This document shows positions 45,426 to 56,821 of a stretch of DNA of 64,000 nucleotides, in pieces. The notes under the pieces were generated by a model that had not been told where the DNA came from, did not search any database, and saw only the letters and a program-made list of their open reading frames with translations. The number at the start of each line of letters is the position of its first letter. Within the stretch, counting starts at the first letter, position 1. Made by a program: the position numbers and the translations under genes. Location of the stretch: contig NZ_LT629797.1 of the NCBI RefSeq assembly GCF_900106015.1, forward strand, positions 4,836,001 to 4,900,000. Reading direction: 5' to 3'. Source of the DNA: Pseudomonas sihuiensis. GTDB taxonomy: Bacteria; Pseudomonadota; Gammaproteobacteria; Pseudomonadales; Pseudomonadaceae.

Positions 45426-46181
45426 ATGGCCAAGTGTATTAATCGATGGCTGTGTATCCTGCTGCTGGTGCTGTGCGCTCCAGCGGCGGCACAGCTGCGT
45501 CTGCTCACCGAGGATGCGCCGCCGATGAGCTTCTTGCGCGAGGGCGAGCCCAGCGGTTTCTCCGTCGAGGTGGTCAGAGCGTTGCTGGCGCGCACCGGCG
45601 ACAACGGTCAGATCGAACTGATGCCCTGGACGCGAGCATTGCATCTGGCTCAACAGGAGGAAGATGTCGCGCTGTTTTCCACCGTGCGTACTGCCGAGCG
45701 CGAGAACAGATTTCAGTGGGTCGGGCCCATCGTGGTCGGCACCACCAGCTTCTATTCGCTCAAGTCGCGCGACCTGGTCATCGACACCTTGGAGCAGGCC
45801 GCGGCCAGCGGGCCACTGGCGCTACCCAAGCAGTGGTACACCTTCGAGACCCTCAGCGCGAGGGGCTTTACCAACCTCTACGGCGTGCCCAGTTCGAAAC
45901 AGATGGTGACCATGCTCAAGCATGGCCGAGTCAACCTGATTGCTACCGAAGACCTGACCCTGGCTGGCGAGCTGGCTGCTGTCGATCTCAAACCGCAGGA
46001 CGTCACCGCGCACGTGCCGTTCATGCGCTCGGCCTATTACATCGCTTTCTCCCCGCAGACTTCGGTGGTGCGTGTGGTGCGCTGGCAGCGCGCCTTGCAG
46101 CAGATGCATGAGGACGGCAGCCTCGCGGCGATCCTCGGGCGTTGGCTGCCGCATGCGCCGATGCCGCCCATCGCTCCGTAG
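45426..46181 (+). CDS. Periplasmic solute-binding protein family 3, orphan copy B
   Basis: Exported protein of 251 residues, closely related to copy A before it: LRLLTEDAPPMSFLREGEPSGFSVEVV, FSTVRTAERENRFQWVGPIV, LALPKQWYTFETL and GRVNLIATEDLTLAGELA align one to one with copy A. The signal peptide is about residues 1-22. The ATG at 45426 follows GGGAGGGG; the open frame begins at 45369, inside the end of copy A, but has no signal peptide there. Absence of transporter genes is shared with copy A. Confidence 0.85.
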   Translation: MAKCINRWLCILLLVLCAPAAAQLRLLTEDAPPMSFLREGEPSGFSVEVVRALLARTGDNGQIELMPWTRALHLAQQEEDVALFSTVRTAERENRFQWVGPIVVGTTSFYSLKSRDLVIDTLEQAAASGPLALPKQWYTFETLSARGFTNLYGVPSSKQMVTMLKHGRVNLIATEDLTLAGELAAVDLKPQDVTAHVPFMRSAYYIAFSPQTSVVRVVRWQRALQQMHEDGSLAAILGRWLPHAPMPPIAP

Positions 46182-46234
46182 CGCCCCGCGTGACGACTGG
46201 TTAACCTGAGCGCTGAAATCTACCGAGTTCGATC

Positions 46235-47236
46235 ATGTCGCGTCGTCATCTCACTCTCGATCTGCGCAGTCGCGCCGACTTGTTCGCTCACCTTGGTGCG
46301 ATGGAACGGGCCGGTGTGCCCATTGATCGGGCACTGGCCAGTGTGGATATCGGCACGCGCCACGAGGCCGCCGTGAAGCGCTTGCGGCAGATGGTCGGCG
46401 CTGGACGCGACCTGGCGAGTTCCGGCCAGTTGAGTGGCGTGTTCACGCCACTGGAAAGTGGCCTGATACGCGCCGCGCAAGAAGCCGGTGCACTGGCGCA
46501 TGTCTACGAGCAGCTGGCGCAGCGCTACGATGAGCAGGCGCGTCATGCCGCAGAGTTGAAGTCACGTCTTCTGCTGCCCGCCGGGGTTTTGCTGCTGGCG
46601 CTGGCGGTCAAGCCCTTGCCTTCTCTGGTCGCTGGCAGCCTGAGTGGTGCAGGTTACCTGGCGGCCGTTCTGCTGCCGGTGTTGTGGCTGGCTGCGCTGT
46701 TGTTCGGTGCGCGCGCTATGTGGCGACGCTGGCAGCAGTGGCGAAGCGATCAGCCAGGTCCGCTCGACGATCTTCTGCTGGCCCTGCCGATATTGGGCAG
46801 CCTGCAGTTGCGAGCGGATATTCGTAACTTCTGCGACAGCCTCGGGCTGTTGCTGGAGGCGGGCATGCCGGTGCTCGATGCCTTGCCGCGTGCCTGCAAT
46901 GCCGTGACCAATGCACGGCTGCGGCGGGATTTCGCCAACCTGGCACCACGGGTTGCGGCTGGGCAGTCGTTGGTGCGGGCGTTCGACGGGCTGAGTTTTC
47001 ATGGCAAAGCCATGCTCATCGGCGTGCTCAATACCGGCGAAGCGACCGGCCGGCCAGGCGAGGCGCTGCTGCGTTTCGCCCGCCTGCAGGCGCAGCAGCT
47101 GGCTGCGAGCCAACAGATGCTGGCGAGCTGGGCGCCACGGCTGTTCTATTTGGCGGTCGCCGGCTGGATGGCATACGGCCTGCTGACCGGTGGCGGTTTC
47201 TTCCCGGCCCTGCCCGCGGAGCTGGCTGGCCGATAA
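46235..47236 (+). CDS. Type II secretion F domain protein, orphan
   Basis: Inner membrane protein of 333 residues with two T2SF domains (about residues 10-115 and 190-310) and three hydrophobic segments (about 110-125, 133-155 and 305-325), as in GspF/PilC platform proteins. Landmarks: [20 protein letters not shown] and [23 protein letters not shown]. It is shorter than GspF/PilC (about 400) and there is no ATPase, secretin or pilin gene near. A lone F protein like this could serve a pilus or secretion system encoded elsewhere, or be a remnant with a separate role. Confidence 0.82.
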   Translation: MSRRHLTLDLRSRADLFAHLGAMERAGVPIDRALASVDIGTRHEAAVKRLRQMVGAGRDLASSGQLSGVFTPLESGLIRAAQEAGALAHVYEQLAQRYDEQARHAAELKSRLLLPAGVLLLALAVKPLPSLVAGSLSGAGYLAAVLLPVLWLAALLFGARAMWRRWQQWRSDQPGPLDDLLLALPILGSLQLRADIRNFCDSLGLLLEAGMPVLDALPRACNAVTNARLRRDFANLAPRVAAGQSLVRAFDGLSFHGKAMLIGVLNTGEATGRPGEALLRFARLQAQQLAASQQMLASWAPRLFYLAVAGWMAYGLLTGGGFFPALPAELAGR

Positions 47237-47364
47237 TTTGCTGGTTATCGACCACGGCGGTCCGTTTGAAAGCTGGCAGCAAGTGCCTTGCGCTAGCATT
47301 CGTCACGTCTACGCCATTACTAAAAAGAGAAAAAAGCGATTCAACCGACTTTGGAATACGCCCC

Positions 47365-48237
47365 ATGCCCATCCTGCAACGTGCATCCCACCATGAGCTA
47401 CGCAGTGCCTTTCGTGCCCTGCTGGCTTCCGACCGCTGTTACCACACGGCTTCGGTCTTCGATCCCATGTCCGCCCGCATCGCCGCCGATCTCGACTTCG
47501 AGGTCGGTATTCTCGGCGGCTCCGTCGCCTCCCTGCAGGTACTCGGTGCGCCGGACTTCGCCCTGATCACTCTCAGCGAATTCGTCGAGCAGGCCGCGCG
47601 CATCGGCCGCGTCGCGCGTTTGCCGGTGATCGCCGATGCCGACCACGGCTACGGTAATGCGCTCAATGTGATGCGCACCGTGGTCGAGCTGGAACGCGCC
47701 GGCGTCGCCGCGCTGACCATCGAAGACACCCTGCTGCCGGCCCAGTTCGGCCGCAAGTCCACCGACCTGATCTCCATCGAGGAAGGCGTCGGCAAGATCC
47801 TCGCTGCGCTGGAGGCGCGTGTCGATCCGGAGCTCTCGATCATCGCCCGTACCCATGCCGGCGTACTGGAGGTGGACGAAGTGATCCGCCGCACTCGCGC
47901 CTATGAGGCTGCAGGCGCCGACGGCATCTGCCTGGTCGGGATCAAGGATTTTGCCCATCTGGAGCAGATCGCCGCAGGCCTCAAGGTGCCGCTGATGCTG
48001 GTCACCTACGGCAACCCCGAGCTGCGCGACAACCAACGCCTGGCGCGTTTGGGCGTGCGCATCGTGGTCAACGGACATGCTGCCTACTTCGCCGCGATCA
48101 AGGCCACCTACGACTGTCTGCGTGAGCAGCGCGGTGCGCAGCCGTGCGACCTCAACGCCACCGAGCTGACCCACAAGTACACCATGCCCGAGGATTACAT
48201 TCTGTGGGCCAAGGAGTTCATGGAAGTCCGCGAGTAG
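47365..48237 (+). CDS. Oxaloacetate decarboxylase (PA4872 type)
   Basis: Enzyme of the isocitrate lyase/PEP mutase superfamily that removes carbon dioxide from oxaloacetate, giving pyruvate; characterised for PA4872 of P. aeruginosa. The 290 residues match it throughout by memory: [50 protein letters not shown] (metal-binding aspartates), [15 protein letters not shown] and [17 protein letters not shown] with the key histidine. The ATG at 47365 gives the nearest fit; the open frame from 47266 adds 33 unlikely residues. Probably a single-gene unit, with the DksA-like gene 76 bases after it. Confidence 0.92.
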   Translation: MPILQRASHHELRSAFRALLASDRCYHTASVFDPMSARIAADLDFEVGILGGSVASLQVLGAPDFALITLSEFVEQAARIGRVARLPVIADADHGYGNALNVMRTVVELERAGVAALTIEDTLLPAQFGRKSTDLISIEEGVGKILAALEARVDPELSIIARTHAGVLEVDEVIRRTRAYEAAGADGICLVGIKDFAHLEQIAAGLKVPLMLVTYGNPELRDNQRLARLGVRIVVNGHAAYFAAIKATYDCLREQRGAQPCDLNATELTHKYTMPEDYILWAKEFMEVRE

Positions 48238-48313
48238 CCTGTCGCGACCGGCTGCACTTGCACTTCGCATTCTCCGGGCGCATATCTGTTCGGAGAGTGC
48301 GAGGAGGTCGAAC

Positions 48314-48580
48314 ATGGCAGGTGGTTGGGCAAGCGACGACGCAGTGCAGGAACAGATCGACAGCAGCATCGAAGACGCCGTTGCGCGTGCTCGCAGCCAG
48401 CTGCCGAAGGGTGAGAGCCTGCGTCATTGCGAGGAATGCGATGCTGTCATTCCCGAGGCCCGGCGTCAGGCAATTCCCGGCGTGCGCCTGTGCGTCAATT
48501 GCCAAGCCGAGCACGACCGGGAGAACGCCGCCTACAGCGGCTATAACCGTCGCGGTAGCAAGGACAGCCAGTTGCGTTGA
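48314..48580 (+). CDS. DksA/TraR family C4 zinc-finger protein
   Basis: Small cytoplasmic protein of 88 residues. It has a short N-terminal helix and a four-cysteine zinc site: HCEECDAVIPEARRQAIPGV followed by RLCVNCQAEHD. It is far shorter than DksA and lacks the long coiled coil with the acidic tip, so it is of the YbiI/PA4870 kind. The DksA-like role at RNA polymerase is therefore doubtful. It is found just after oxaloacetate decarboxylase, as I recall for PA4872/PA4870. Confidence 0.88.
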   Translation: MAGGWASDDAVQEQIDSSIEDAVARARSQLPKGESLRHCEECDAVIPEARRQAIPGVRLCVNCQAEHDRENAAYSGYNRRGSKDSQLR

Positions 48581-48584
48581 AACC

Positions 48585-49175
48585 TCAGAACAGCGCGCCG
48601 ATATAGACTGCGCCGCCAATCCCCGCCTGGATGCCAAGATTGGCTCCTGCCATCACCAGGGCTCCACTCGCGGACTGCATCAGCTTGCGGGTCAGTATCG
48701 GCGAGATGGTGAGGTTGGCTGCTGGAGTTGTATTCGCCAGCATCGCTGCCGCCAGTAGCTTCGGGTCCAGACCGAACAGCATGGCCGTTGCGGATACGCC
48801 TAGCGCAACACCCCCGCCTGCTTCCACGTACATGCAGGGGCCGACGATATCGTCGCGGGTGAGGTCGTCAGCCGTGAGGTCGTCGGCGACGAACACCGCG
48901 CCGTCGCTGGGGAAGGCTTCTGCTGCCCCGACTCCACCGACACTCTTGCCCTTGATCTTGATATCCACTTTGCCGAAGCGCGGCAGTTTGGCCCCTATGC
49001 CAATGCCAGCACCGATGCCGCTGTAGTGTAGTTTGACGTTCTCGCCGGTTGGCGAACGCAGGGTTATCGAACCGCCGCTACCGGCAACAAAGGCCACGGT
49101 CAGGCCGCCGCCACTGGCCGTGACGTAGTCCCAGCGGCTGGGGTTGACGGGCAGGGGGATGGTCATCATCGACAT
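48585..49175 (-). CDS. Glycine-rich protein of unknown function
   Basis: No family recognised. The 196-residue protein has no signal peptide and starts MSMMTIPLPVNPSRWDYVTA. It is very rich in glycine and alanine, with GIGAGIGIGAKLPRFGKVDI in the first half and repeated GxxxG patterns in the last part (AGANLGIQAGIGGAVYIGAL). The middle holds an odd acidic string (VADDLTADDLTRDDI). Such glycine zippers suit a pore or membrane-inserting protein. It starts at 49175 after AAGGAAG and 23 bases after the DUF3592-type gene ends, so the two form a unit in a stretch that looks accessory. Confidence 0.7.
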   Translation of the reverse strand: MSMMTIPLPVNPSRWDYVTASGGGLTVAFVAGSGGSITLRSPTGENVKLHYSGIGAGIGIGAKLPRFGKVDIKIKGKSVGGVGAAEAFPSDGAVFVADDLTADDLTRDDIVGPCMYVEAGGGVALGVSATAMLFGLDPKLLAAAMLANTTPAANLTISPILTRKLMQSASGALVMAGANLGIQAGIGGAVYIGALF

Positions 49176-49198
49176 TTTCGCTTCCTTGTGAAGTTTGC

Positions 49199-49612
49199 TC
49201 AGACGCTTTCGTGAGGCGCGCGTCTGAAGAGGGTCAGCAGCCCGCTGACCATGAAGACGGAGCCCAGCAGCCCAAGAAGGACCGAGGTTCCCCAAAGTGC
49301 GCCGAAGTCATCGATCACGGCAGAGGTGGCCGGTGCCTCGGCCCGGTAGTAGACCTTTACCGGCATGCCAACCTGATAGCCGTAAATCCAACCGCCTTGG
49401 GGGTAGGAAATACGGGTACCGCTTTCGTCGGTGAAGGCTATCTCCGGGTGGGAGCCGCCTGCATTGAGGGAGGCGACATTACCTTCGGCCTGAAGGGCGG
49501 ATTTCAGGAAATCCACGCGAGAAGAGGTCTGCACGACCGTTGCTGTGAGCAGTACAAGACCTGCCAAGTTGAAGAGGCCGCCCTTGAGCAGGCGAGATGG
49601 AGTAGTGGGCAT
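49199..49612 (-). CDS. DUF3592 membrane protein
   Basis: Membrane protein of 137 residues: a first helix (GGLFNLAGLVLLTATVVQTS), a periplasmic or extracytoplasmic beta-rich part (GNVASLNAGGSHPEIAFTDE, then GYQVGMPVKVYYRAEAP) and a second helix (LWGTSVLLGLLGSVFMVSGLL), the DUF3592 layout. The ATG at 49612 follows AGGA with ten bases between; ATGs at 49642 and 49636 are possible. Base composition is lower in GC than its neighbours. It heads a two-gene unit with the glycine-rich protein. A protective (immunity) role against that partner is a speculation from the layout. Confidence 0.75.
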   Translation of the reverse strand: MPTTPSRLLKGGLFNLAGLVLLTATVVQTSSRVDFLKSALQAEGNVASLNAGGSHPEIAFTDESGTRISYPQGGWIYGYQVGMPVKVYYRAEAPATSAVIDDFGALWGTSVLLGLLGSVFMVSGLLTLFRRAPHESV

Positions 49613-49986
49613 CCTGTGGTATTCCTGATCTTCCATGAACATTGCCAGAGAATTCTGGGCCGGACGTTAGGACAAGCAGCACTCTGCGAAATTCCCTGTC
49701 ATTGCACAGCCTGAATAGAGGGTGTTTTCGTTAATGCCAGCCTGCTTATTTACGCATGTGACGAAGCCGGATCATAAGGTTTCGTGGCGAGGTATGACAT
49801 GGCGAGGTTCACGGCTTGGCGAGTTTTTACAATTGCCGTTCACCAGGCCGCGTCACAGGCTTCCGGAGTCGATGTATTTCTGCCCCATCGAGCGTATTGA
49901 GGTCGGGTTGATGAGCCAGTGTGGCACCTATTCACCTGCTGCTGGTCTAGTGCTACTACGACCGTGACTCAGGAAGAGGTGCCTGC
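49613..49986. other. 374-base gap without a credible gene
   Basis: Divergent spacer between the DUF3592 gene and the hemerythrin gene, with lower GC than the average here. An 81-codon frame at 49722-49967 looks like chance. No repeat or clear promoter was recognised. Confidence 0.5.
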
Positions 49987-50430
49987 ATGACGATTTTCGA
50001 AGCCTTACGCATCAGCCACGATATCCAGCGCGAACTGGCGCAGAAACTGATCGCCACCCAGGGCGACAGCGCCGAACGCCACGCTTTGTTTTCTCAGCTC
50101 AAGCAGGAACTGGCCGTGCACTCGGTGGCCGAGGAACGCCATTTCTATATTCCCCTGATGCAGCAGGACGCTGGCGTGGATCTGTCACGCCACGCGATCG
50201 CCGAGCATCACCAGATGGACGAAATGATCGAGGACCTGGAGGAAACCGACCCCAGCAGCCCGAGCTGGCTGGCGCAAGCCAAGGCCCTGGCGGAAAAGGT
50301 CGAACACCACCTCAAGGAAGAAGAACACACCTTCTTCCAGATGGCCGGCAAGCTGCTTCGCGACAAGGAGAAGCGGCAACTGGCGGGTGACTATCTCAGC
50401 GCCTACGACGAGATGAAGCAGGCGTCCTGA
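49987..50430 (+). CDS. Hemerythrin domain protein
   Basis: Four-helix bundle protein of 147 residues that binds a non-heme diiron centre, probably for oxygen or nitric oxide sensing or iron storage. The spacing of ligands matches: ALRISHDIQRELA (first histidine), LAVHSVAEERHFYIPL (histidine/glutamate), AIAEHHQMDEMIEDL and KVEHHLKEEEHTFF. No other domain. It converges on ureC with a shared terminator between them. Confidence 0.9.
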   Translation: MTIFEALRISHDIQRELAQKLIATQGDSAERHALFSQLKQELAVHSVAEERHFYIPLMQQDAGVDLSRHAIAEHHQMDEMIEDLEETDPSSPSWLAQAKALAEKVEHHLKEEEHTFFQMAGKLLRDKEKRQLAGDYLSAYDEMKQAS

Positions 50431-50439
50431 CAGACCGAT

Positions 50440-50466
50440 AAGAGCCGGGCGCAACACCCGGCTCTT
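50440..50466. terminator. Bidirectional terminator between hemerythrin gene and ureC
   Basis: AAGAGCCGGG at 50440-50449 and CCCGGCTCTT at 50457-50466 form a ten-base perfect stem with a seven-base loop. It ends the hemerythrin message from the left and the urease message from the right; ureC stops four bases beyond. Confidence 0.8.
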
Positions 50467-50469
50467 GCA

Positions 50470-52170
<1,701 letters not shown>

Positions 52171-52181
52171 TGGAAGTCCTC

Positions 52182-52244
52182 GTAGGGTGCGCTGTGCGCA
52201 CCGTTGCTATCTGTGTCGTTGCTGGTGCGCACGGCGCACCCTAC
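52182..52244. repeat. GTAGGGTGCGC palindrome between ureC and ureB
   Basis: Arms GTAGGGTGCGCTGTGCGCAC and GTGCGCACGGCGCACCCTAC around a loop of about 20 bases. Same family as 55812-55883 and 58978-59040. It lies inside the urease operon and could affect how much message passes from ureB to ureC. Confidence 0.8.
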
Positions 52245-52247
52245 GGG

Positions 52248-52553
52248 CTATAGATCGCCCATGATCCGGCCGGCGAAGCCGAACACCCGGCGCTGGCCGG
52301 CCAGGTCGACCAGCTCCACTTCACGGCTCTGCCCTGGCTCGAAGCGCACTGCGGTGCCGGCGGGGATGTTCAGGCGCATGCCACGTGCGGCAGCACGGTC
52401 GAACAGCAGGGCGTCGTTGGTCTCGAAGAAGTGGTAGTGCGAGCCGACCTGGATCGGTCGGTCGCCGCTGTTGGCTACGGAAATGGTCAGGGTGCGGCGA
52501 CCGGCATTGAGCTCGATCTCGCCGTCGGCAATCTGGTATTCGCCGGGAATCAT
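52248..52553 (-). CDS. ureB: Urease beta subunit UreB
   Basis: Structural subunit of 101 residues, standard length: begins [19 protein letters not shown] and includes [36 protein letters not shown] and [12 protein letters not shown]. The ATG at 52553 overlaps the stop of the upstream acetyltransferase by four bases (ATGA), so it is coupled to it. The longer open frame to 52646 is inside that gene. Confidence 0.97.
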   Translation of the reverse strand: MIPGEYQIADGEIELNAGRRTLTISVANSGDRPIQVGSHYHFFETNDALLFDRAAARGMRLNIPAGTAVRFEPGQSREVELVDLAGQRRVFGFAGRIMGDL

Positions 52554-53083
52554 GGTGAAGGCCTCGCAAGCGTCTTGTAGTAGATGGCATTGGCCCGGTA
52601 GGTGCCGTCCGGGCCGCAGGCGTAATCGGGTAGACCACCAATGCACTGGTAGCCGAGGTGACGATAAAGCCGTTCTGCGTCACTGCCGGCCTCGGTGTCG
52701 AGGTACAACAGGCCGCGTTTGCGGGTCACGGCTTCCTGCTCGACGGTTTGCATCAACAGACGGGCGATGCCGCGACGACGTGCGTCGCTCAGCACCAGCA
52801 GTTTCTGGATCTCTGCGCGGTTCAGTCCGTTGGGTTTCTGGCACAGGCTCAGTTGCACGCTGCCCAGAACGCGGCTCTGCTCATGGGCCACCCAGAGCAG
52901 CAGAGAGCCGTCCGTCATGGCCGCATGCACCTGGGCGAAATATTCAGCGGCTTCTCGTTCGTCTGGATCGGCGAGAAAACCTATAGATGCACCATCGTTG
53001 ATCGCATCGAGCAGCAGGACGCTCAAGCCTTCGCGGTAGTTGGCGAAGTTGGTGCTATCGAGTCGCTGCAGTGTCACGCTCAC
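52550..53083 (-). CDS. GNAT family acetyltransferase inside the urease operon
   Basis: Acetyl-CoA-dependent N-acetyltransferase of 177 residues; substrate unknown. The acetyl-CoA-binding motif A is visible ([22 protein letters not shown]) with the beta-strand before it ([11 protein letters not shown]) and motif B ([18 protein letters not shown]). It overlaps ureB by four bases and follows the other acetyltransferase by four bases, so it belongs to the operon. P. aeruginosa has only one acetyltransferase between ureA and ureB by memory, so this is an extra one. Confidence 0.88.
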   Translation of the reverse strand: MSVTLQRLDSTNFANYREGLSVLLLDAINDGASIGFLADPDEREAAEYFAQVHAAMTDGSLLLWVAHEQSRVLGSVQLSLCQKPNGLNRAEIQKLLVLSDARRRGIARLLMQTVEQEAVTRKRGLLYLDTEAGSDAERLYRHLGYQCIGGLPDYACGPDGTYRANAIYYKTLARPSP

Positions 53084-53087
53084 AGGG

Positions 53088-53597
53088 TCACTCCTTGGTT
53101 CCGAGGATCAGTTGCATAAAGGTCAGATCCAGCCAGCGCCCGAACTTGCGGCCGACCTGGGGCATCTGCCCGGTGGTGATGAAGCCGAGGCGCTGGTGCA
53201 GACGAATCGAGGCTGCGTTCTCCGACTCGATGGCGGCGACCATGACATGCAGGTTGGCGGCGCGAGCGCGCTCGATCAGCACCTGCATCAGCGCGGGGCC
53301 CAGGCCCTGGCCGCGCTGGTCGGCGCGTACGTAGACCGAGTGTTCGACGGTCTGACGGAAGCCTTCTATGGTGCGCCAGGTGCCGTAGCTTGCATAACCG
53401 ACTACCTCGCCGGCAGCGTCATGCGCGACCAGCACCGGGAAGCCGGCCGCCGTGCGTTCGACCAGCCAGGCACGGCGGTTGGCCAGGTCTACCAGCGTCT
53501 CGTTCCAGATTGCTGTGGTGTGCTGCACCGCGTCGTTGTAGATGGCCAGGATGCCGGGCAGGTCGGCTTCGCTGGCATTCACTATGTCGAAACTCAT
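53088..53597 (-). CDS. Phosphinothricin/methionine sulfoximine-type acetyltransferase
   Basis: GNAT enzyme of 169 residues similar to PA4866 (PitA) of P. aeruginosa, which acetylates methionine sulfoximine and sulfone and lies between ureA and ureB there too. Landmarks: IVNASEADLPGILAIYNDAV, TAIWNETLVDLANR, YASYGTWRTIEGFRQTVEHS (a typical phosphinothricin-acetyltransferase stretch), RGQGLGPALMQVLIERA (acetyl-CoA site) and RLHQRLGFITTGQMPQVGRK. It starts four bases after the ureA stop. Such enzymes inactivate glutamine synthetase inhibitors, which fits a nitrogen-regulated operon. Confidence 0.88.
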   Translation of the reverse strand: MSFDIVNASEADLPGILAIYNDAVQHTTAIWNETLVDLANRRAWLVERTAAGFPVLVAHDAAGEVVGYASYGTWRTIEGFRQTVEHSVYVRADQRGQGLGPALMQVLIERARAANLHVMVAAIESENAASIRLHQRLGFITTGQMPQVGRKFGRWLDLTFMQLILGTKE

Positions 53598-53600
53598 GGT

Positions 53601-53903
53601 TCAGGCGATCGGTTGGTGGACGGTCACCAGCTTGGTGCCGTCGGGGAAGGTGGCTTCGATCTGGATCTCCGGGATCATCTCCGGCACACCCTCCATCACC
53701 TGATCGCGGGCCAGCAGGGTGGTGCCGAAATGCATCAGCTCGGCGACTGTCTGGCCGTCGCGCGCGCCTTCGAGCAGAGCGGCGGAGATGTAGGCCATGG
53801 CTTCCGGGTAATTCAGCTTCACCCCACGCGCCAGTCGGCGCTCGGCCACCAGGCCGGCGGTGAAGATCAGCAGCTTGTCTTTTTCTCTTGGTGACAAATC
53901 CAT
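53601..53903 (-). CDS. ureA: Urease gamma subunit UreA
   Basis: Smallest structural subunit, 100 residues, standard length. It begins [20 protein letters not shown] and ends [21 protein letters not shown]. The ATG at 53903 matches family starts; the frame is open to 54062 through the palindrome but that part is unrelated. It lies downstream of ureD with a palindromic element in the 184-base gap. Confidence 0.97.
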   Translation of the reverse strand: MDLSPREKDKLLIFTAGLVAERRLARGVKLNYPEAMAYISAALLEGARDGQTVAELMHFGTTLLARDQVMEGVPEMIPEIQIEATFPDGTKLVTVHQPIA

Positions 53904-54014
53904 GACGGCTCCAGTCTTGGAGCGGCAAGGCTGTGCCTTGTCCGCAATAGTGCTTCGGTCGCTTGGTGGAACGCGGCGTGCGCTGTTCCACTCTGGCGTG
54001 GCTGTACTGCAATT

Positions 54015-54075
54015 TGTAGGAGCCGGCTTGCCGGCGATTAGGCCTCTGTTGATCGCCGGCAAGCCGGCTCCTACA
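54015..54075. repeat. TGTAGGAGCCGGCTTGCC palindrome between ureA and ureD
   Basis: Arms TGTAGGAGCCGGCTTGCCGG and CCGGCAAGCCGGCTCCTACA, perfectly inverted, around a loop that also holds GCGAT and ATCGC. A less perfect copy is at 38129-38184. It is one of two palindromes inside the urease operon. Confidence 0.85.
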
Positions 54076-54087
54076 TGTCCGTTGTGC

Positions 54088-54924
54088 TCATGTGCTCCAG
54101 ATTCGGGGTGGCACAGCTTCGCGCCCCAGCATCGCCGGGCGCAGCAGGCGCCAGAGCTCGATCAGCCAGGCGCGAGCCTTGAGTGCTTCGCTGGCCAGGC
54201 AGCGTGCGACCAGCAGGCCCGAGAGCTGGCTGAGGTCACCGCGCACGCCATCGATCTTCAGTTCCCGGCAGCGTTCGAGTAAATCACTGTCTACATCGGC
54301 GCTGATCAGCAGGGTGGCAAACACCGGCTGGCCGTTGAGGCCGATAGGCGAGTCGAGCAGACCGTCGCCACCAGCAACACGCTGGCGTTCGTGCCAGAGC
54401 AGCTGGCCGTCACGGCGAACATCCAGCGCGGCCTGAAAGTGGCCGCTGGCAAAGCGCTCGGCGGCGGCGGGGCGGCCGAGGGCGACGATATCCCAGTAGA
54501 ACAGGCGAGCGTCGCCGTGCAGGTCGATCTGCGTGTGCAGTTCGGCCTGAGCGCCGGCATAGATGATGGTTTCCTGCGGCAGCCATTCCAGGGTGGCGCC
54601 AGCGTCGACGCACAGGCGCAGATCCTGCCGGGCGACACCGGCGGCGCGGTACCACTTGGCCGCTCCGGGGCTGGTGAGCTGCACCCAGGTGTTTTCGCCA
54701 GCGTGGGCCGAGATATCCAGAACGTCGCCGCCGGCAATGCCTCCAGGCGGGTGGACGATGATGTGCTGGCACACCTCCGGGCCTTCGGCATACAGGTGCT
54801 TCTGCACTCTAAGAGGGCCGAGGTGGCGCCTCTGCACTGGCGTGGTGCGTTCGCCGTGGCGCGCATAGGCCAGCTCCAGCTCGGCAGGCCAGCTTGGCGT
54901 GAACAGGGCGGCAGGCAGATTCAT
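54088..54924 (-). CDS. ureD: Urease accessory protein UreD
   Basis: Scaffold needed to load nickel into apo-urease with UreF and UreG. The 278 residues include [34 protein letters not shown] and [10 protein letters not shown], then [15 protein letters not shown], all typical. The ATG at 54924 is used; the open frame up to 55287 does not resemble UreD. It is the first gene of the structural operon and has a sigma-54 promoter motif about 45 bases upstream. It is divergent from the TSUP permease gene. Confidence 0.96.
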   Translation of the reverse strand: MNLPAALFTPSWPAELELAYARHGERTTPVQRRHLGPLRVQKHLYAEGPEVCQHIIVHPPGGIAGGDVLDISAHAGENTWVQLTSPGAAKWYRAAGVARQDLRLCVDAGATLEWLPQETIIYAGAQAELHTQIDLHGDARLFYWDIVALGRPAAAERFASGHFQAALDVRRDGQLLWHERQRVAGGDGLLDSPIGLNGQPVFATLLISADVDSDLLERCRELKIDGVRGDLSQLSGLLVARCLASEALKARAWLIELWRLLRPAMLGREAVPPRIWST

Positions 54925-54965
54925 GTTAAGGCAGGGGTTCCGCAGGATAGTTGACCGAGTGGGCA

Positions 54966-54981
54966 AGCAAGAGGCGTGCCC
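54966..54981 (-). promoter_or_regulatory. Sigma-54 promoter of the ureD operon
   Basis: Read on the minus strand: GGGCACGCCTCTTGCT, exact GG-N10-GC spacing and TTGCT. Transcription would begin near 54955, some 30 bases before the ureD start. A GGTGCGA-CT-TCGCACC dyad (54993-55008) upstream is a possible activator site but is not a clean NtrC box. Confidence 0.7.
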
Positions 54982-55104
54982 TGAACCAATTCGGTGCGAC
55001 TTCGCACCTACCTGCACCTGTGGCCAGTCGCGGTGCTGCATCTGGCTCTGCCTATCTCGCCTGGCCAGCTCTAGAGTCGGGCGTACGATTCGTGTGGAGC
55101 GCCC

Positions 55105-55815
55105 ATGTTCACCTTTATCGCCTTCGCCGCAGGCCTGGTGCGCGGCTACAGCGGCTTCGGTTTCGCCATGCTGATGGCGCTCGGACTGATGCTGCGACTG
55201 CCGCCGGCCGAAGCCGTGCCGGTGGCGCTGATTCTCGATGTGGCATGCAGCGTGACGCTGTGGCCGGCGGCGTTGCGCGCCGTGCATGGGCGCGTGCTGG
55301 TGCGTCTATTGGGCGGCATGCTGTTGGCGGTGCCGCTGGGCGCCTGGCTGCTGCTATGGCTGCCGGCGCACATCATGGCGCCGCTGGTGGCTGTGCTCTG
55401 TTTATGCGGGGGCATGCTGGTGTTGTGGCGTCCGTCCGTTGCCACGCCGGTGAGCCAGGGTATGGCCTGGTTGGCCGGGCTGGCATCCGGCCTGGCGACC
55501 ACCCTGGCCTCGGCCGGCGGCCCGCCCTTGATGATCTACCTGCTGCGCAGTGGCCTCGATGCGCGCCAGTCGCGCGGTACGGCAGTGCTGTTCTTCCTGG
55601 CCAGCAGTGGCGCTGCGCTGATCGGACTGGGTGTCGCGGGTGTGCTGAGCGGCGCGCTGTGGCGGCTGGCGCTGGAACTGGCATTGCCGGCGCTGGCCGG
55701 TAACCTGCTTGGCCAGTGGCTGCACCCGCGCTGGCAGCCGATATCGCTGCGGGTGCTGGTCGGTGGGCTGCTGGTGCTGTTGTCGCTGGGCAGCCTACTG
55801 AAGGCGATCTTGTAG
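55105..55815 (+). CDS. TSUP family transporter (TauE/SafE)
   Basis: Inner membrane permease of 236 residues with about seven or eight helices. The two family repeats are visible: [20 protein letters not shown] at the start and [23 protein letters not shown] near residue 140. Members usually move sulfite, sulfoacetate or other organic anions; no substrate can be named here. The TAG stop (55813-55815) belongs to a GTAGGGTGCGC repeat. It is divergent from ureD. Confidence 0.9.
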   Translation: MFTFIAFAAGLVRGYSGFGFAMLMALGLMLRLPPAEAVPVALILDVACSVTLWPAALRAVHGRVLVRLLGGMLLAVPLGAWLLLWLPAHIMAPLVAVLCLCGGMLVLWRPSVATPVSQGMAWLAGLASGLATTLASAGGPPLMIYLLRSGLDARQSRGTAVLFFLASSGAALIGLGVAGVLSGALWRLALELALPALAGNLLGQWLHPRWQPISLRVLVGGLLVLLSLGSLLKAIL

Positions 55816-55883
55816 GGTGCGCCGTGCGCACCGAAAGGTATCCGTTGCTGCGGGATCACGGCGGTGCGCATGGCGCACCCTAC
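55812..55883. repeat. GTAGGGTGCGC palindrome overlapping a stop codon
   Basis: Arms GTAGGGTGCGCCGTGCGCAC and GTGCGCATGGCGCACCCTAC around a loop of about 30 bases. The TAG in its first four bases is the stop codon of the TSUP gene. Lies between convergent genes, so it may also end transcription. Confidence 0.8.
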
Positions 55884-55924
55884 GGGCGGGGTCGGTGTCG
55901 ATCCCGCCCTGCGAGGCGCGTCCT

Positions 55925-56755
<831 letters not shown>

Positions 56756-56821
56756 CTACTAGGGTGGGGCGCCAGTGTAAGGAGTCCGGCTAAAGGCCGC
56801 GCTCCACAGCTGGCCGCGGAT

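Noticed and set aside
49722..49967. 81-codon frame upstream of the hemerythrin gene
   Set aside because: No ribosome site, no recognisable composition or motif, and it lies in a low-GC spacer.
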